Shown piece after piece: positions 41,586 to 50,178 of a stretch of 64,000 nucleotides of DNA. The stretch's first letter is position 1. The number at the start of each line of letters is the position of its first letter. Both the position numbers and the translations under genes were made by a program. The notes below the pieces were generated by a model. The model worked only from the letters and a program-made list of their open reading frames with translations. It made no database searches and was not told the origin of the DNA. Source of the stretch: Gp6-AA40 sp036407095 (GTDB lineage Bacteria; Acidobacteriota; Vicinamibacteria; Vicinamibacterales; UBA2999); contig DASWZV010000171.1 in assembly GCA_036407095.1 (NCBI GenBank), positions 1 through 64,000 of the forward strand, read 5' to 3'.

Positions 41586-42110
41586 ATGTTTCAGGAACGG
41601 TTCCCTGTCTTCCGCGTAGCCGCGCTTTGCCTGGGTCTTCTCACGGTGGCGTCGAGCGCTGGGGCCGATGCCACTGTGTTTGCTGGCGCACTGGCATCTG
41701 GCGGCATGCGATCAACCATTGGAGCGTCGGGTGGTGTATTTCCGCGCGAGCTTTTTGGAATCGGTGGCTTCGAACTCGAATATGCGCGGGCACGAAACAA
41801 TGACACGATAATCGAAACGTTTGGCGTCAACCTGCTGTTTCAGTCAACGGTGTTCGCCCGTCGGCTTCAGGTCTACGGCAGTATGGGTGCCGGCGTCTAC
41901 GGCGAAACGACTGCTGACGGCTTCGGCGGCTCGGGAGAGGTCGGAAGCGGCAATTTCGGTGGTGGGATGAAGATTCACCTCGCCGGCCCCTTGCGGCTGC
42001 GACTCGACTACCGACTCTATGTTCTCGGTCACGCGGGCGATGCCTCGACCGGGTTCGTTCTCCACAAACATCCCCAACGCTCCTTCGTGGGTTTCGCCGT
42101 AGCGTTCTGA
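41586..42110 (+). CDS. small outer-membrane beta-barrel protein
   Basis: Predicted 174 aa from ATG at 41586. Signal peptide (VAALCLGLLTVASSAGA). Short amphipathic strands alternate with Gly-rich turns (GIGGFELEYARARNND, VYGSMGAGVYGET) and the chain ends RSFVGFAVAF with a C-terminal aromatic, as in OmpA/opacity-type barrels. Function unknown. The 245 bp between the ABC ATPase gene and this gene contain only a doubtful 61-codon frame. Confidence 0.75.
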   Translation: MFQERFPVFRVAALCLGLLTVASSAGADATVFAGALASGGMRSTIGASGGVFPRELFGIGGFELEYARARNNDTIIETFGVNLLFQSTVFARRLQVYGSMGAGVYGETTADGFGGSGEVGSGNFGGGMKIHLAGPLRLRLDYRLYVLGHAGDASTGFVLHKHPQRSFVGFAVAF

Positions 42111-42356
42111 GAAGACTCACTAGTCCAGATGTTCGCCTCCAACCGAAAGTACCTTGACAGGATCCCGCGCGGCTCGGGGCATATGCGATTGCGCAGAACG
42201 CGTCTCGTGTGCCATCGAGTTCTCGATATTGTCGTGATTCAACCGCGATGACGGATACGAGACCTCGAGACGAAGGACGAAAGTCGGAACTTCGTAACAG
42301 CCTTCTTCTGTTTTGCTGTCCTTATATCGCCGAATCTGGCGCACCCCGGTAGCGTG

Positions 42357-42779
42357 ATGCTCGCGAAGATCGCCTTGGCGGTTGGAGTGATTGCGATCGT
42401 CGCTATGGTGGCAGCGTTCGGGCTGCTCCCGCACCTGAACATGCAGCTGTGGTCCCCTGACCCGAAGCCGGCCAATGTCCCGGATGACGCGGTGGCGATT
42501 CCGTACATTGCGCAGAGCCGGCTGTGGGCCAAATGCTGGGTGGAAGGAACACAGACACGATGCCGCATCTTCAATGGTGCAGGGACACTGCTTCAGGACG
42601 ACGTCTTCGTCACGTACTCCCGACAGACGTCAGTTGCCGTGGCCGACCTGGGGATTGTGCCGGAACGAAGCGGTCCTGATTATCTGTGGCTCAAGAACGG
42701 TGAAATACTTCTGCCGGAGACGAACTACTTGGAGCACCGGCAGAACGTGCAGAAGCTCGTCCAAGCACTGGCGCAGTAG
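42357..42779 (+). CDS. hypothetical membrane-anchored protein
   Basis: Predicted 140 aa from ATG at 42357 (a GTG lies one codon before). One N-terminal helix (IALAVGVIAIVAMVAAFGLLP) anchors a soluble domain with two Cys (AKCWVEGTQTRCRIF) that could form a disulphide. No family recognised. The region 42111-42356 upstream shows no feature. Confidence 0.62.
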   Translation: MLAKIALAVGVIAIVAMVAAFGLLPHLNMQLWSPDPKPANVPDDAVAIPYIAQSRLWAKCWVEGTQTRCRIFNGAGTLLQDDVFVTYSRQTSVAVADLGIVPERSGPDYLWLKNGEILLPETNYLEHRQNVQKLVQALAQ

Positions 42780-43091
42780 TCACAGGTCGCTCGCGTGGCT
42801 CCCAACATGATCGCGACTGCGTTCTAGTTTAGAACCTTACCGGATTACTGATCGCCTGTGCGTGCTTGATCGGTTGGGGATGTAGAGGCAGCTCCAACTG
42901 ACAGCCACGGATGCTCTTGCTACAGCAGGCGATCCCTGATGCGGTCGTGGCGAGTGTTGACGCGTCGAGAAGCTGCACGGTGGCGCTCCGCGCGTGTCGT
43001 AGGCACTCTCCTCGCATGCGAGGGTGCTACCGTCCACACACTCAGAATGGAGTGTGGGCATTTCCAAAGGGGGACTAAAGGCCGTCAGGCG
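42780..43091. other. 312-bp gap without recognised gene
   Basis: No supported frame or RNA on either strand; two minus-strand frames of about 62-76 codons lack coding character. Confidence 0.5.
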
Positions 43092-43391
43092 ATGCCGCTA
43101 GCTCACGACATCAAGCGCGATATAAAAGCGGCCAGGAAGATCCGCTTACCCTGGTCGCTGTTGTTGTGTGGAATAGTCGCCGCTTGCCTTAGCGCGTGGC
43201 TATTCGATCAATTTGGACACCTCAATCTCACCTTGCCAACACTGAATTGTATCGGGGTACTTGGCTTCGCCATCGCCGTGAAGTGGAAACTGAGACAGCG
43301 TGCATGGTTCTGGGGCACCATGACCATCCTCGCCGCTCTTCACGTTCCATTGATCCTGATCGTTCCGTGGTTGTTAGCGGCGGCGATAAAT

Positions 43392-43396
43392 TCGAC
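43392..43396. repeat. left target-site duplication TCGAC
   Basis: Direct 5-bp copy at the left border; the right copy is at 45450-45454. Confidence 0.8.
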
Positions 43397-43399
43397 ACT

Positions 43400-43422
43400 T
43401 GTGGCGGTTGAAAATCTGACAG
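43400..43422. repeat. left terminal repeat of the IS21 element
   Basis: TGTGGCGGTTGAAAATCTGA plus CAG; matches the complement of the right-end repeats. Confidence 0.82.
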
Positions 43423-43510
43423 TCGGCAGCACGGTTCGCTGCCGGCTGCGAGCGTAGCTCCCGGCCGGTGATGCACTTGATCATGCGACTCTGCGACGAG
43501 CGGAGGCGCG

Positions 43511-44548
43511 ATGTTCGGACGGGAGACGCGAATGCTACTCAGGCACTACTTAGAGCAAGGCACGAGCAAGAGCGCCATGGCGCGACGGCTCGGGGTCAGC
43601 CGCGACGCGATTCATCGGTGGATTCGTTCCGGTGATCTCGATCGCGATCTCGATGGCGAGCCTGTGCGCTACGGACCGCGACCATCGATGCCGACGAAGC
43701 TCGATGACTACAAGCCGATCATCGAAGCTCGCCTGGCCGCGTATCCCGAGCTCTCGGCCGTCCGTCTGCTCGACGAGATCCGTGCCGCCGGGTATGCCGG
43801 TGGCTACACGCAGCTGAAAGCGTTTGTCCGACGGGTGCGGCCGACGCCGGCTCCCGATCCGGTGATCCGCTTCGAAACGGCCGCAGGCCGTCAGGCGCAG
43901 GTCGACTTCGCACGGTTCCGGTTCTCGTGGGGTGTGCGGTACGCGTTGCTCGTGGTGCTCGGCTACTCGCGATTGCTCTGGTGCCGGTTCTATCCGCGCC
44001 AGGATATGGGGACGCTGGTCGAGGGCCTCGAGGACGCGTTTCTCTACTTCGGTGGCGTCCCGCAGGAGGTGCTCTTCGACCAGATGAAAGCGGTGATCAC
44101 GCGCGACCTGCGCCTGGAGGGCGGCGCGCTGATCCGCCATGCGGAGTTCCTCCGCTTCGCACGCCACTGGGGCTTTACGCCGCGCGCGTGCCGTCCGTAT
44201 CGCGCGCAGACGAAAGGCAAAGTGGAGCGACCGGTGCGCTACCTGCGCGGCAATTTCGTCTATGGCCGGACGTTCCTGCACGACGCCGATCTCGATCACC
44301 AGCGCGCGCTCTGGCTCGATCGCGTCGCCAATGTGCGGCTCCATGGGACCACACACGAGCGCCCGCGCGTCCGCTTCGACGGTGAGGAGCGCTTCCTGCT
44401 GCAGCCGCTGGCCTCGCGCCGCTACACCTCGCTGCTGCTCGATCGGCCATCCGCGTCGACGCCCGCTCCTCGCACGTCGCGCCCGACGATTGCCGTCGAG
44501 AAGCGGCCCCTCTCGGCGTACGCCCACCTCGCCGGAGGGCTCGTATGA
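43511..44548 (+). CDS. istA: IstA transposase (IS21 family)
   Basis: Predicted 345 aa. N-terminal helix-turn-helix (SKSAMARRLGVSRDAIHRWI, residues about 15-36). DDE integrase core: QVDFARFRF (first Asp), LFDQMKAV (second Asp), and QTKGKVERPVRYLRG (Glu). Catalyses strand transfer of the element together with IstB. The stop overlaps istB by 4 bp. Confidence 0.95.
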   Translation: MFGRETRMLLRHYLEQGTSKSAMARRLGVSRDAIHRWIRSGDLDRDLDGEPVRYGPRPSMPTKLDDYKPIIEARLAAYPELSAVRLLDEIRAAGYAGGYTQLKAFVRRVRPTPAPDPVIRFETAAGRQAQVDFARFRFSWGVRYALLVVLGYSRLLWCRFYPRQDMGTLVEGLEDAFLYFGGVPQEVLFDQMKAVITRDLRLEGGALIRHAEFLRFARHWGFTPRACRPYRAQTKGKVERPVRYLRGNFVYGRTFLHDADLDHQRALWLDRVANVRLHGTTHERPRVRFDGEERFLLQPLASRRYTSLLLDRPSASTPAPRTSRPTIAVEKRPLSAYAHLAGGLV

Positions 44549-45375
44549 AGAGCGCGCCCACACGCCGTGACCGATTGCGTCAGATCCTTGCGGACCTGCG
44601 CATGCCAGGCGCCCTCGAAGCACTCGACGCGATTCTTCACGGCGTCGATGGCGGCACGCTCACCGCGCCCGAAGCGATCGAGCAGTTGCTCGCCGCGCAG
44701 ATTCAGCTTCGCAATAACCGGCGGCTTCAGGCCGCGATGCGATCCAGCCGCCTCCCGGTCGTCAAACAGCTCGGCGACTTCGACTTCACGTTTCAGCCGT
44801 CACTGCGACGTGAGCAGATCGAAAGCCTCCACGAGCTCGGCTTCGTCGAGCGTCGCGAGAATGTGATCTTCCTCGGACCGCCGGGCGTCGGCAAAACGCA
44901 CTTGGCTATCAGTCTCGCCATTGCCGCGGCCCAGAACGGTCGACGCGTCTACTACGGCACGCTCGCCGATTTGATCACGTCGCTGGAAGAGGCCCAGGCC
45001 GCGGGCCGACTGCAGGCACGGCTGAAAGTGCTGACGCATCCCGCGGTACTGGTGGTCGACGAGATTGGCTACCTGCCGATCACGCGCACCGGCGCCATGC
45101 TCTTCTTTCAGCTGATGACGCGCCGCTACGAGCGCGCGTCCACCGTCCTCACGTCCAACAAAGGCTTCGAGGAATGGGGCGACATCTTCGGTGATGACGT
45201 CATGGCCGCCGCGCTTATCGATCGCCTCGTCCACCACTGCCATCTGGTGACGATCCGCGGCAACAGCTACCGTCTGCGCCAACACACCGAACTCTGGCAG
45301 ACGCTGCATGCGCCGCAAGATCCCGAGCCCGCGGGTCGTCGCCGACGCGCGCGTCAGGAGGCCACGACGACCTGA
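44545..45375 (+). CDS. istB: IstB transposition helper ATPase
   Basis: Predicted 276 aa. AAA+ ATPase with Walker A GPPGVGKTHLA (about residue 112), Walker B VLVVDEIGYL and sensor LTSNKGFEEWG, related to DnaC/DnaA-type helpers. It selects the target DNA and activates IstA. Full length, ATGA overlap with istA. Confidence 0.95.
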   Translation: MKSAPTRRDRLRQILADLRMPGALEALDAILHGVDGGTLTAPEAIEQLLAAQIQLRNNRRLQAAMRSSRLPVVKQLGDFDFTFQPSLRREQIESLHELGFVERRENVIFLGPPGVGKTHLAISLAIAAAQNGRRVYYGTLADLITSLEEAQAAGRLQARLKVLTHPAVLVVDEIGYLPITRTGAMLFFQLMTRRYERASTVLTSNKGFEEWGDIFGDDVMAAALIDRLVHHCHLVTIRGNSYRLRQHTELWQTLHAPQDPEPAGRRRRARQEATTT

Positions 45376-45394
45376 GGCTCGTCCCCTCGTCGAT

Positions 45395-45439
45395 CTGTCA
45401 GATTTTCAACCGGCGGAACTGTCAGATTTTGAACCGGCG
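45395..45439. repeat. two right-end repeats of the IS21 element
   Basis: Two copies of CTGTCAGATTTT followed by CAACCGGCG or GAACCGGCG (45395-45416 and 45419-45439). Multiple end repeats are a known feature of IS21-type elements. Confidence 0.82.
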
Positions 45440-45613
45440 TTGACAGTGGTCGACGAAATGGATCCCTGCAGCGGTATTTGCCGGCATCGACTCAGCGATT
45501 TGGTCGTAATGCTCGCAATTCTTGCTGTTGTCGGGAAATTCATGGAAGGGTCGAATGCGGCCGCGTCAAAGGTACGCCGAGCCGCTAGCGCAGCCGATCG
45601 ACGGCTTTCGTGA

Positions 45614-45943
45614 TGTCATCGTTGTGCGCCATCTCGTCGAGCGGTGTCAAGCTTGCCGGCGTTTCGACGTTTGCGCTGGTTGAACTCCCGCCTTGCTTTA
45701 CCGGGTTGCTCGCGTTGGTGCCACAGAGCTCAAGTGCGGGCAAGCTGCGCGGTGCCGCGATGTCGCTCCGCGCAGTGTCATAGCGCCCGCGATCTGAAGC
45801 GGGGGTGAGTTCAGCTCCCGCATCGTGGCGTGTACTTCCGAACAGCGGACCCAACGCGCGGGAGCACATAGATTCCTCGAATGCAGAGCGCGCCTCGTAG
45901 CACGATCGTTGCACCGCGGCCACGCACCACGCAGGAGACCGCG
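45614..45943. other. 330-bp gap without recognised gene
   Basis: No convincing frame. A minus-strand frame of 112 codons lacks coding character. The region holds the likely promoter of the molybdenum hydroxylase operon, but no hexamer pair stands out. Confidence 0.45.
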
Positions 45944-46483
45944 ATGCGAACTGCTACAGGCGCCAAGACCTCTGCGGGGCGATCGACCACGTCGCTGCCG
46001 CCCACGAGCTCCATCACGCTGCATCTCAACGGCGCAGCGATGAAGCTCGACGTCGCACCCTGGACGACACTGCTCGACGCGCTCCGTGAGACCCTTCATC
46101 TCACCGGCACCAAGAAAGGCTGCGATCACGGACAGTGCGGGGCATGCACCGTATTGGTCGACGGGAAGCGGATCGTCTCCTGTCTGACGCTGGCGATCAT
46201 GAAGGACGGCGCCACTGTGACGACCATCGAAGGGCTCGCCACAGGAGAGACGCTCCATCCCGTCCAGCAGGCGTTCATCGACCAGGACGCGTTCCAGTGC
46301 GGGTACTGCACGTCCGGACAGATCTGTTCGGCAGTCGGGATGATCGCGGAAGGGCGTGCACACAACGCCGACGAGATCCGTGAGCTCATGAGCGGCAACA
46401 TCTGCCGCTGCGGCGCCTACGTGCAAATCGTCGCGGCTATCCAGCAGGCCATGCGCACCCTGGAAGGGAGCGTCACGCGATGA
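45944..46483 (+). CDS. molybdenum hydroxylase small subunit with two [2Fe-2S] clusters
   Basis: Predicted 179 aa from ATG at 45944, preferred because of AGGAG 8 nt upstream; an in-frame start at 45881 would add 21 residues. Plant-type ferredoxin ligands: GCDHGQCGACTV and a later Cys in VSC. The second cluster has CGYCTSGQIC and NICRCGAY. Corresponds to PaoA/YagT or XdhC-type subunits. Transfers electrons from the Mo cofactor to FAD. The start of the FAD subunit overlaps its stop. Confidence 0.92.
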   Translation: MRTATGAKTSAGRSTTSLPPTSSITLHLNGAAMKLDVAPWTTLLDALRETLHLTGTKKGCDHGQCGACTVLVDGKRIVSCLTLAIMKDGATVTTIEGLATGETLHPVQQAFIDQDAFQCGYCTSGQICSAVGMIAEGRAHNADEIRELMSGNICRCGAYVQIVAAIQQAMRTLEGSVTR

Positions 46484-47475
46484 ACACGTTCAGCTACACG
46501 CGAGTCGCCGACGTAGCGACGGCGGTCAAGGAAGTCTCAGCGGACGATTCGGCGGTGTTCATTGCCGGCGGTACGAACCTCATCGATCTGATGAAGGAGA
46601 ACGTGGCCAGGCCCGCCAGGCTCGTCGACATCACACGGTTGCCACTGGGACGCATCGAGGAGTTGCCCGACGGTGGACTGCGGCTCGGCGCGCTCGTGAC
46701 GAACGCGGACACGGCGTACCACGAACAGGTCGAGCGCCGTTACCCGATGCTCTCACGCGCGATTCTCGCAGGCGCGTCGGCGCAACTTCGCAATATGGCC
46801 ACCAACGGTGGCAATCCGATGCAGCGGACACGCTGCTACTATTTCTATGACACGGCCACACCCTGTAATAAGCGGGAGCCTGGCACCGGTTGCTCGGCCA
46901 TCGATGGCTTCAATCGCATCCACGCGATCCTCGGGACGAGCGAACACTGCATTGCGGTGCATCCGTCCGACATGTGCGTGGCCATGACTGCATTGGAAGC
47001 GGTCATCCGTGTCACGGGACCACAGGGCGAACGGACCATTCCCTTCGCCGACTTCCATCGGTTGCCCGGCGATACGCCGCATCTCGACAACAACCTGCGC
47101 GGCGGCGAGATCATCACGGCGATCGATCTGCCCAAACGTGGATTCCCGGAGCACTACGCGTACCTGAAAGTGCGCGACCGGACGTCGTATGCGTTCGCGC
47201 TCGTCTCGGTCGCTGCGGGGCTCGAGATGGACGGCGATATCGTCACCGAGGCGCGCCTGGCCCTCGGCGGCGTCGCTCACAAACCGTGGCGCGACACCGA
47301 CGCCGAGGCGATGTTGAAAGGCCTCAAGGTCACCAGGGATCATTTCGAAGCGGTCGCCTTCGCGATCCTTCGCAACGCCAAGGGATTCCGACACAACACC
47401 TTCAAGATCGCGCTGGCGCAGCGGGCGATCGTGCGGGCCTTGCGGCACGCGTCCGGGATCAGGAGGACGTCATGA
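46480..47475 (+). CDS. molybdenum hydroxylase FAD subunit with an extra [4Fe-4S] site (PaoB-like)
   Basis: Predicted 331 aa. FAD-binding motifs: FIAGGTNLIDLMKENV near the N-terminus and ATNGGNPMQRTRC. Four extra cysteines (RTRCYYF, PCNKREPGTGC, HCIAVHPSDMC region) match the [4Fe-4S] cluster of PaoB and 4-hydroxybenzoyl-CoA reductase beta subunits, absent from ordinary xanthine dehydrogenases. C-terminal CODH FAD-binding fold. ATGA overlap with the large subunit. Confidence 0.93.
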   Translation: MNTFSYTRVADVATAVKEVSADDSAVFIAGGTNLIDLMKENVARPARLVDITRLPLGRIEELPDGGLRLGALVTNADTAYHEQVERRYPMLSRAILAGASAQLRNMATNGGNPMQRTRCYYFYDTATPCNKREPGTGCSAIDGFNRIHAILGTSEHCIAVHPSDMCVAMTALEAVIRVTGPQGERTIPFADFHRLPGDTPHLDNNLRGGEIITAIDLPKRGFPEHYAYLKVRDRTSYAFALVSVAAGLEMDGDIVTEARLALGGVAHKPWRDTDAEAMLKGLKVTRDHFEAVAFAILRNAKGFRHNTFKIALAQRAIVRALRHASGIRRTS

Positions 47476-49691
47476 TGGTGGCGTATATCGGCGAGCCGAT
47501 CAGCCGTGTCGATGGACGTGCCAAGGTCACGGGCCAGGCCAAATACGCCGGAGAACCCATCGTCGCGAACCTCGTGTACGGCTACGTCGTGTCGAGCACG
47601 ATCGCCAAAGGGAAGATCCGCACGATCGACACGACCGAAGCGCTTGCGGTGCCGGGGGTCCTCGAGGTGCTCACGCACGAAAACTCTCCACTGCCAGCCT
47701 CGAAACGGACGTTCATCGACGAAGCCGGCTCGCCGGGCGAGACATTCATTCCGTTTCGCGACAACGACGTCAAGTTCAACCAGCAGCCTGTCGCGCTGGT
47801 GCTGGCCGACACCTTCGAGGTGGCGCGATACGCCGCAACGCTGGTGCGCGTCGAGTACAACCCGGAGGCGCATCGCACCGATCTCAGCGCGGCGATGGGC
47901 GAGGCGTACGACCCACCATGGCGGCGGATCCTCCCACCGATTCCCAAGCCTCGCGGGGATGCCGACAAGGCGCTCGCGGCCTCTGCGACTCGTGTGGATG
48001 TGGAGTATCGGGCGCCAGCGGAACACCACAACCCGATGGAGCCGTACGCGAGCACGGCGGTCTGGCAGGATGACGGGACGCTTACCGTCTACGACAAGAC
48101 GCAAGGAGTCAAGAACGTCCAGGGCTTCCTCTGCAGCCTGTTCGACTACGACGATGACGAGATGCGCGTGCTCTCGCCGTACGTGGGCGGCGCCTTCGGG
48201 TCGGGGTTGCGGCCCCAGTATCAGGTGTTCCTCGCGGTCCTCGCAGCGCGTGCGCTGAAACGGTCTGTCAAGGTCACATTGACCCGCCAGCAGATGTTCA
48301 GCCTGTGCTACCGGCCGTTCGCATGGCAGCGCGTCGCCCTCGGCACATCGCGCGACGGCAAGCTCCAGGCGCTCGTGCACGAAGCCGTCCAGAACACCTC
48401 GCGCTACGAGCATTACTGCGAATCGACGGTGCACTGGTCGGCGATGCTCTATCAATGCAGCAACGTCAAGGTGGGCTTCAAGCTCGCGCCGCTCGATCTC
48501 ACGGCGCCCGCCGACATGCGCGCGCCTGGTGCGGCATGGGGTCTCTACGCGCTCGAGTCGGCGATGGACGAACTGGCGGTCGAACTGAAGATCGATCCAC
48601 TCGACCTGCGCCTGCGGAACTACGCCGAGCGCGATCAGAATGGCGACGTGCCGTTCTCGAGTAAGGCGCTGCGCCACTGTTACAAACAGGGTGCGGAGCG
48701 GATCGGGTGGTCGCGGCGCAAGGCCGAGCCCCGTTCTCTGCGACAGGACGGCGCGCTCGTCGGACTCGGCATGGCGACCGGCGTCTGGGAATCACCGCAG
48801 CTGATCGCGTCCGCGCGCTCAGTGCTGACGCTCGACGGCATGCTGACCGTCTCGAGTGCGACAGCGGATATCGGAACAGGGACCTACACGATCATGACGC
48901 AGATCGCGGCGGAAGCGCTCGGGTCTCCAGTAGACAAGGTGAGATTCACGCTGGGAGATTCATCGCTGCCGAAAGCGCCGGTCGAAGGGGGATCGTTCAC
49001 CGCGGCGACGGTGGGTCCGGCGGTGCAGGCGGCGTGCGCGAAGGTGCGAGAGCAGCTGTATGGACTGGCGCTGCGGGTACCGCGCTCGCCAATCGCCGGC
49101 GTGAACCCGGACGAGGTGATCTTCGACGATGGGTACATCAGGTCGCGGAAGGATCCGTCCAAAGCGGTCTCATTTGCCGACGCGATGCGGAACAGCATGG
49201 TCAACGAGGTCGAAGGGCACGCGTCGACTGGCCCGTCGCCCAAGCAGCAGGGTTATGGGACCTACGCGCATTCCGCTGTGTTCACCGAGGTCCACGTCGA
49301 TGAGGATCTCGGCACGATTCACGTGGCCCGCGCCGTCAGCGCCCTTGCCGCCGGCCGCATCCTGAACCCAAAGACAGCGCGCAGCCAGATGCTTGGCGGC
49401 CTCGTGTGGGGTATCGGCATGGCACTCGAAGAGGAGAGCGTGATCGACCAGAAGTTCGGCCGCTTCGTGAATCACAGCCTCGGGGAGTACCACGTCCCGG
49501 TCAACGCCGACGTGCACGATCTCGAGGTGATCTTCGTGGAAGAACGGGACGACATCGTGAACCCGCTGGGGGCCAAGGGGCTCGGCGAGATCGGCCTCAT
49601 TGGCGTGGCGGCCGCAATCGGCAACGCTGTGTACAACGCGACTGGAAAGCGGATCAGGGAGCTGCCGATCACGCTCGACAAGCTGATGTAG
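47472..49691 (+). CDS. molybdenum hydroxylase large (Mo-cofactor) subunit, PaoC-like
   Basis: Predicted 739 aa from ATG at 47472 with AGGAGG 6 nt upstream; a longer upstream frame is shadow. Motifs: RVDGRAKVTGQAKYAGE, YVGGAFGSGLRPQ (cofactor binding), GLYALESAMDELAVELKIDP, and the catalytic Glu region GLGEIGLIGVAAAIGNAV near the C-terminus. Together with the two upstream genes this makes a PaoABC-type aldehyde oxidoreductase; periplasmic export is not evident because the small subunit has no clear Tat signal. No PaoD/XdhC chaperone is nearby. Confidence 0.93.
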   Translation: MMVAYIGEPISRVDGRAKVTGQAKYAGEPIVANLVYGYVVSSTIAKGKIRTIDTTEALAVPGVLEVLTHENSPLPASKRTFIDEAGSPGETFIPFRDNDVKFNQQPVALVLADTFEVARYAATLVRVEYNPEAHRTDLSAAMGEAYDPPWRRILPPIPKPRGDADKALAASATRVDVEYRAPAEHHNPMEPYASTAVWQDDGTLTVYDKTQGVKNVQGFLCSLFDYDDDEMRVLSPYVGGAFGSGLRPQYQVFLAVLAARALKRSVKVTLTRQQMFSLCYRPFAWQRVALGTSRDGKLQALVHEAVQNTSRYEHYCESTVHWSAMLYQCSNVKVGFKLAPLDLTAPADMRAPGAAWGLYALESAMDELAVELKIDPLDLRLRNYAERDQNGDVPFSSKALRHCYKQGAERIGWSRRKAEPRSLRQDGALVGLGMATGVWESPQLIASARSVLTLDGMLTVSSATADIGTGTYTIMTQIAAEALGSPVDKVRFTLGDSSLPKAPVEGGSFTAATVGPAVQAACAKVREQLYGLALRVPRSPIAGVNPDEVIFDDGYIRSRKDPSKAVSFADAMRNSMVNEVEGHASTGPSPKQQGYGTYAHSAVFTEVHVDEDLGTIHVARAVSALAAGRILNPKTARSQMLGGLVWGIGMALEEESVIDQKFGRFVNHSLGEYHVPVNADVHDLEVIFVEERDDIVNPLGAKGLGEIGLIGVAAAIGNAVYNATGKRIRELPITLDKLM

Positions 49692-49719
49692 ATGTCGAGT
49701 GTCGGCAGATCCCGGCCGC

Positions 49720-49987
49720 TCACTTCGTCGTAGTAATGCGCAGGTTCGCAAAGTCGCCGTCACTGTTGTTGCCAGTCCACAAGCCGACCATCCCTCGATC
49801 GAGTTGACCGAGCGTACGGGCTTCCAGCGCCGGTGCTTTTCCCGAGTCGACGTACACCTGAATTCTCGGCGTACTCACGACGATCCGAAGCGGTACCCAG
49901 TCGGTTGGCGACACTGAGGCGGCGACCGGATTCTCGAACTCCTCGGGAAAGCAGCGCGCCATCGATCAGGTGAATAACCTTTCTCAT
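49720..49987 (-). pseudogene. decayed fragment of a LamG/DUF1080-like domain
   Basis: A minus-strand frame of 80 codons reads WVPLRIVVSTPRIQVYVDSG and, after GKAPALEA, ends MVGLWTGNNSDGDFANLRI, which is the C-terminal end of concanavalin-like glycan-binding or hydrolase domains. The expected upstream part is missing; a second frame upstream (MRKVIHLIDGALLSRGVRE) could be its continuation after a shift near 49950. No intact gene. The rest of the 49692-50178 interval holds only the gcvT promoter. Confidence 0.55.
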
Positions 49988-50108
49988 ACGCGAGGATAGA
50001 CGTCCGGCGGACGGACTTCGTTCGGGTGTTCTCGCCCTGTCTTCGATACGCTCGAGTCTCGTTGCAGCCCAGCCGCGGCGCTGATGTCGACTGGCGTTCG
50101 CTGTTTTC

Positions 50109-50138
50109 TTGACCCGTCGAAGCTGCGCCGAGTACAGT
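50109..50138 (+). promoter_or_regulatory. sigma70-type promoter of gcvTHP
   Basis: TTGACC (50109-50114), an 18-bp spacer, TACAGT (50133-50138). Predicted start about 50145, 34 nt before the gcvT ATG. No glycine riboswitch fold could be recognised by eye. Confidence 0.5.
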
Positions 50139-50178
50139 CGAACGGTCAGGTCTCACCAGACGCCAACCTCGTTTGTCC

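Larger units (their letters stand above)
43397..45449 (+). mobile_element. complete IS21-family insertion sequence
   Basis: About 2.05 kb with two overlapping genes, istA and istB. Terminal repeats contain AAAATCTGACAG at the left end and its complement at the right end. The 5-bp sequence TCGAC occurs at both outer borders and restores the interrupted frame when reduced to one copy. Both proteins are intact, so the element may still be active. Exact outermost bases follow from the duplication. Confidence 0.92.
43092..45613 (+). pseudogene. small membrane-protein gene interrupted by the IS21 element
   Basis: The upstream fragment starts at ATG 43092 and encodes membrane helices (LLCGIVAACLSAWLFDQFG, MTILAALHVPLILIVPWLL). 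The coding frame passes into TCGAC at 43392-43396, where the element begins. Removing the element and one TCGAC copy joins the fragment in frame to 45450 onwards, giving INSTKWIPAAVFAGIDSA and a stop at 45507. An alternate frame directly after GIDSA reads DLVVMLAILAVVGKFMEG and runs to 45613; this looks like the true C-terminal helix, so a 1-bp shift near 45497 probably also damaged the gene. No function known. Confidence 0.85.

Noticed and set aside
45585..45923. 112-codon minus-strand frame after the IS element
   Set aside because: Composition is non-coding and it overlaps the remains of the interrupted gene.
46890..47471. N-terminal extension of the molybdenum hydroxylase large subunit
   Set aside because: Overlaps the FAD subunit in another frame and is Arg-rich; AGGAGG marks the start at 47472.
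49988..50178. glycine riboswitch before gcvT
   Set aside because: No paired aptamer cores could be recognised; only a promoter-like sequence is present.
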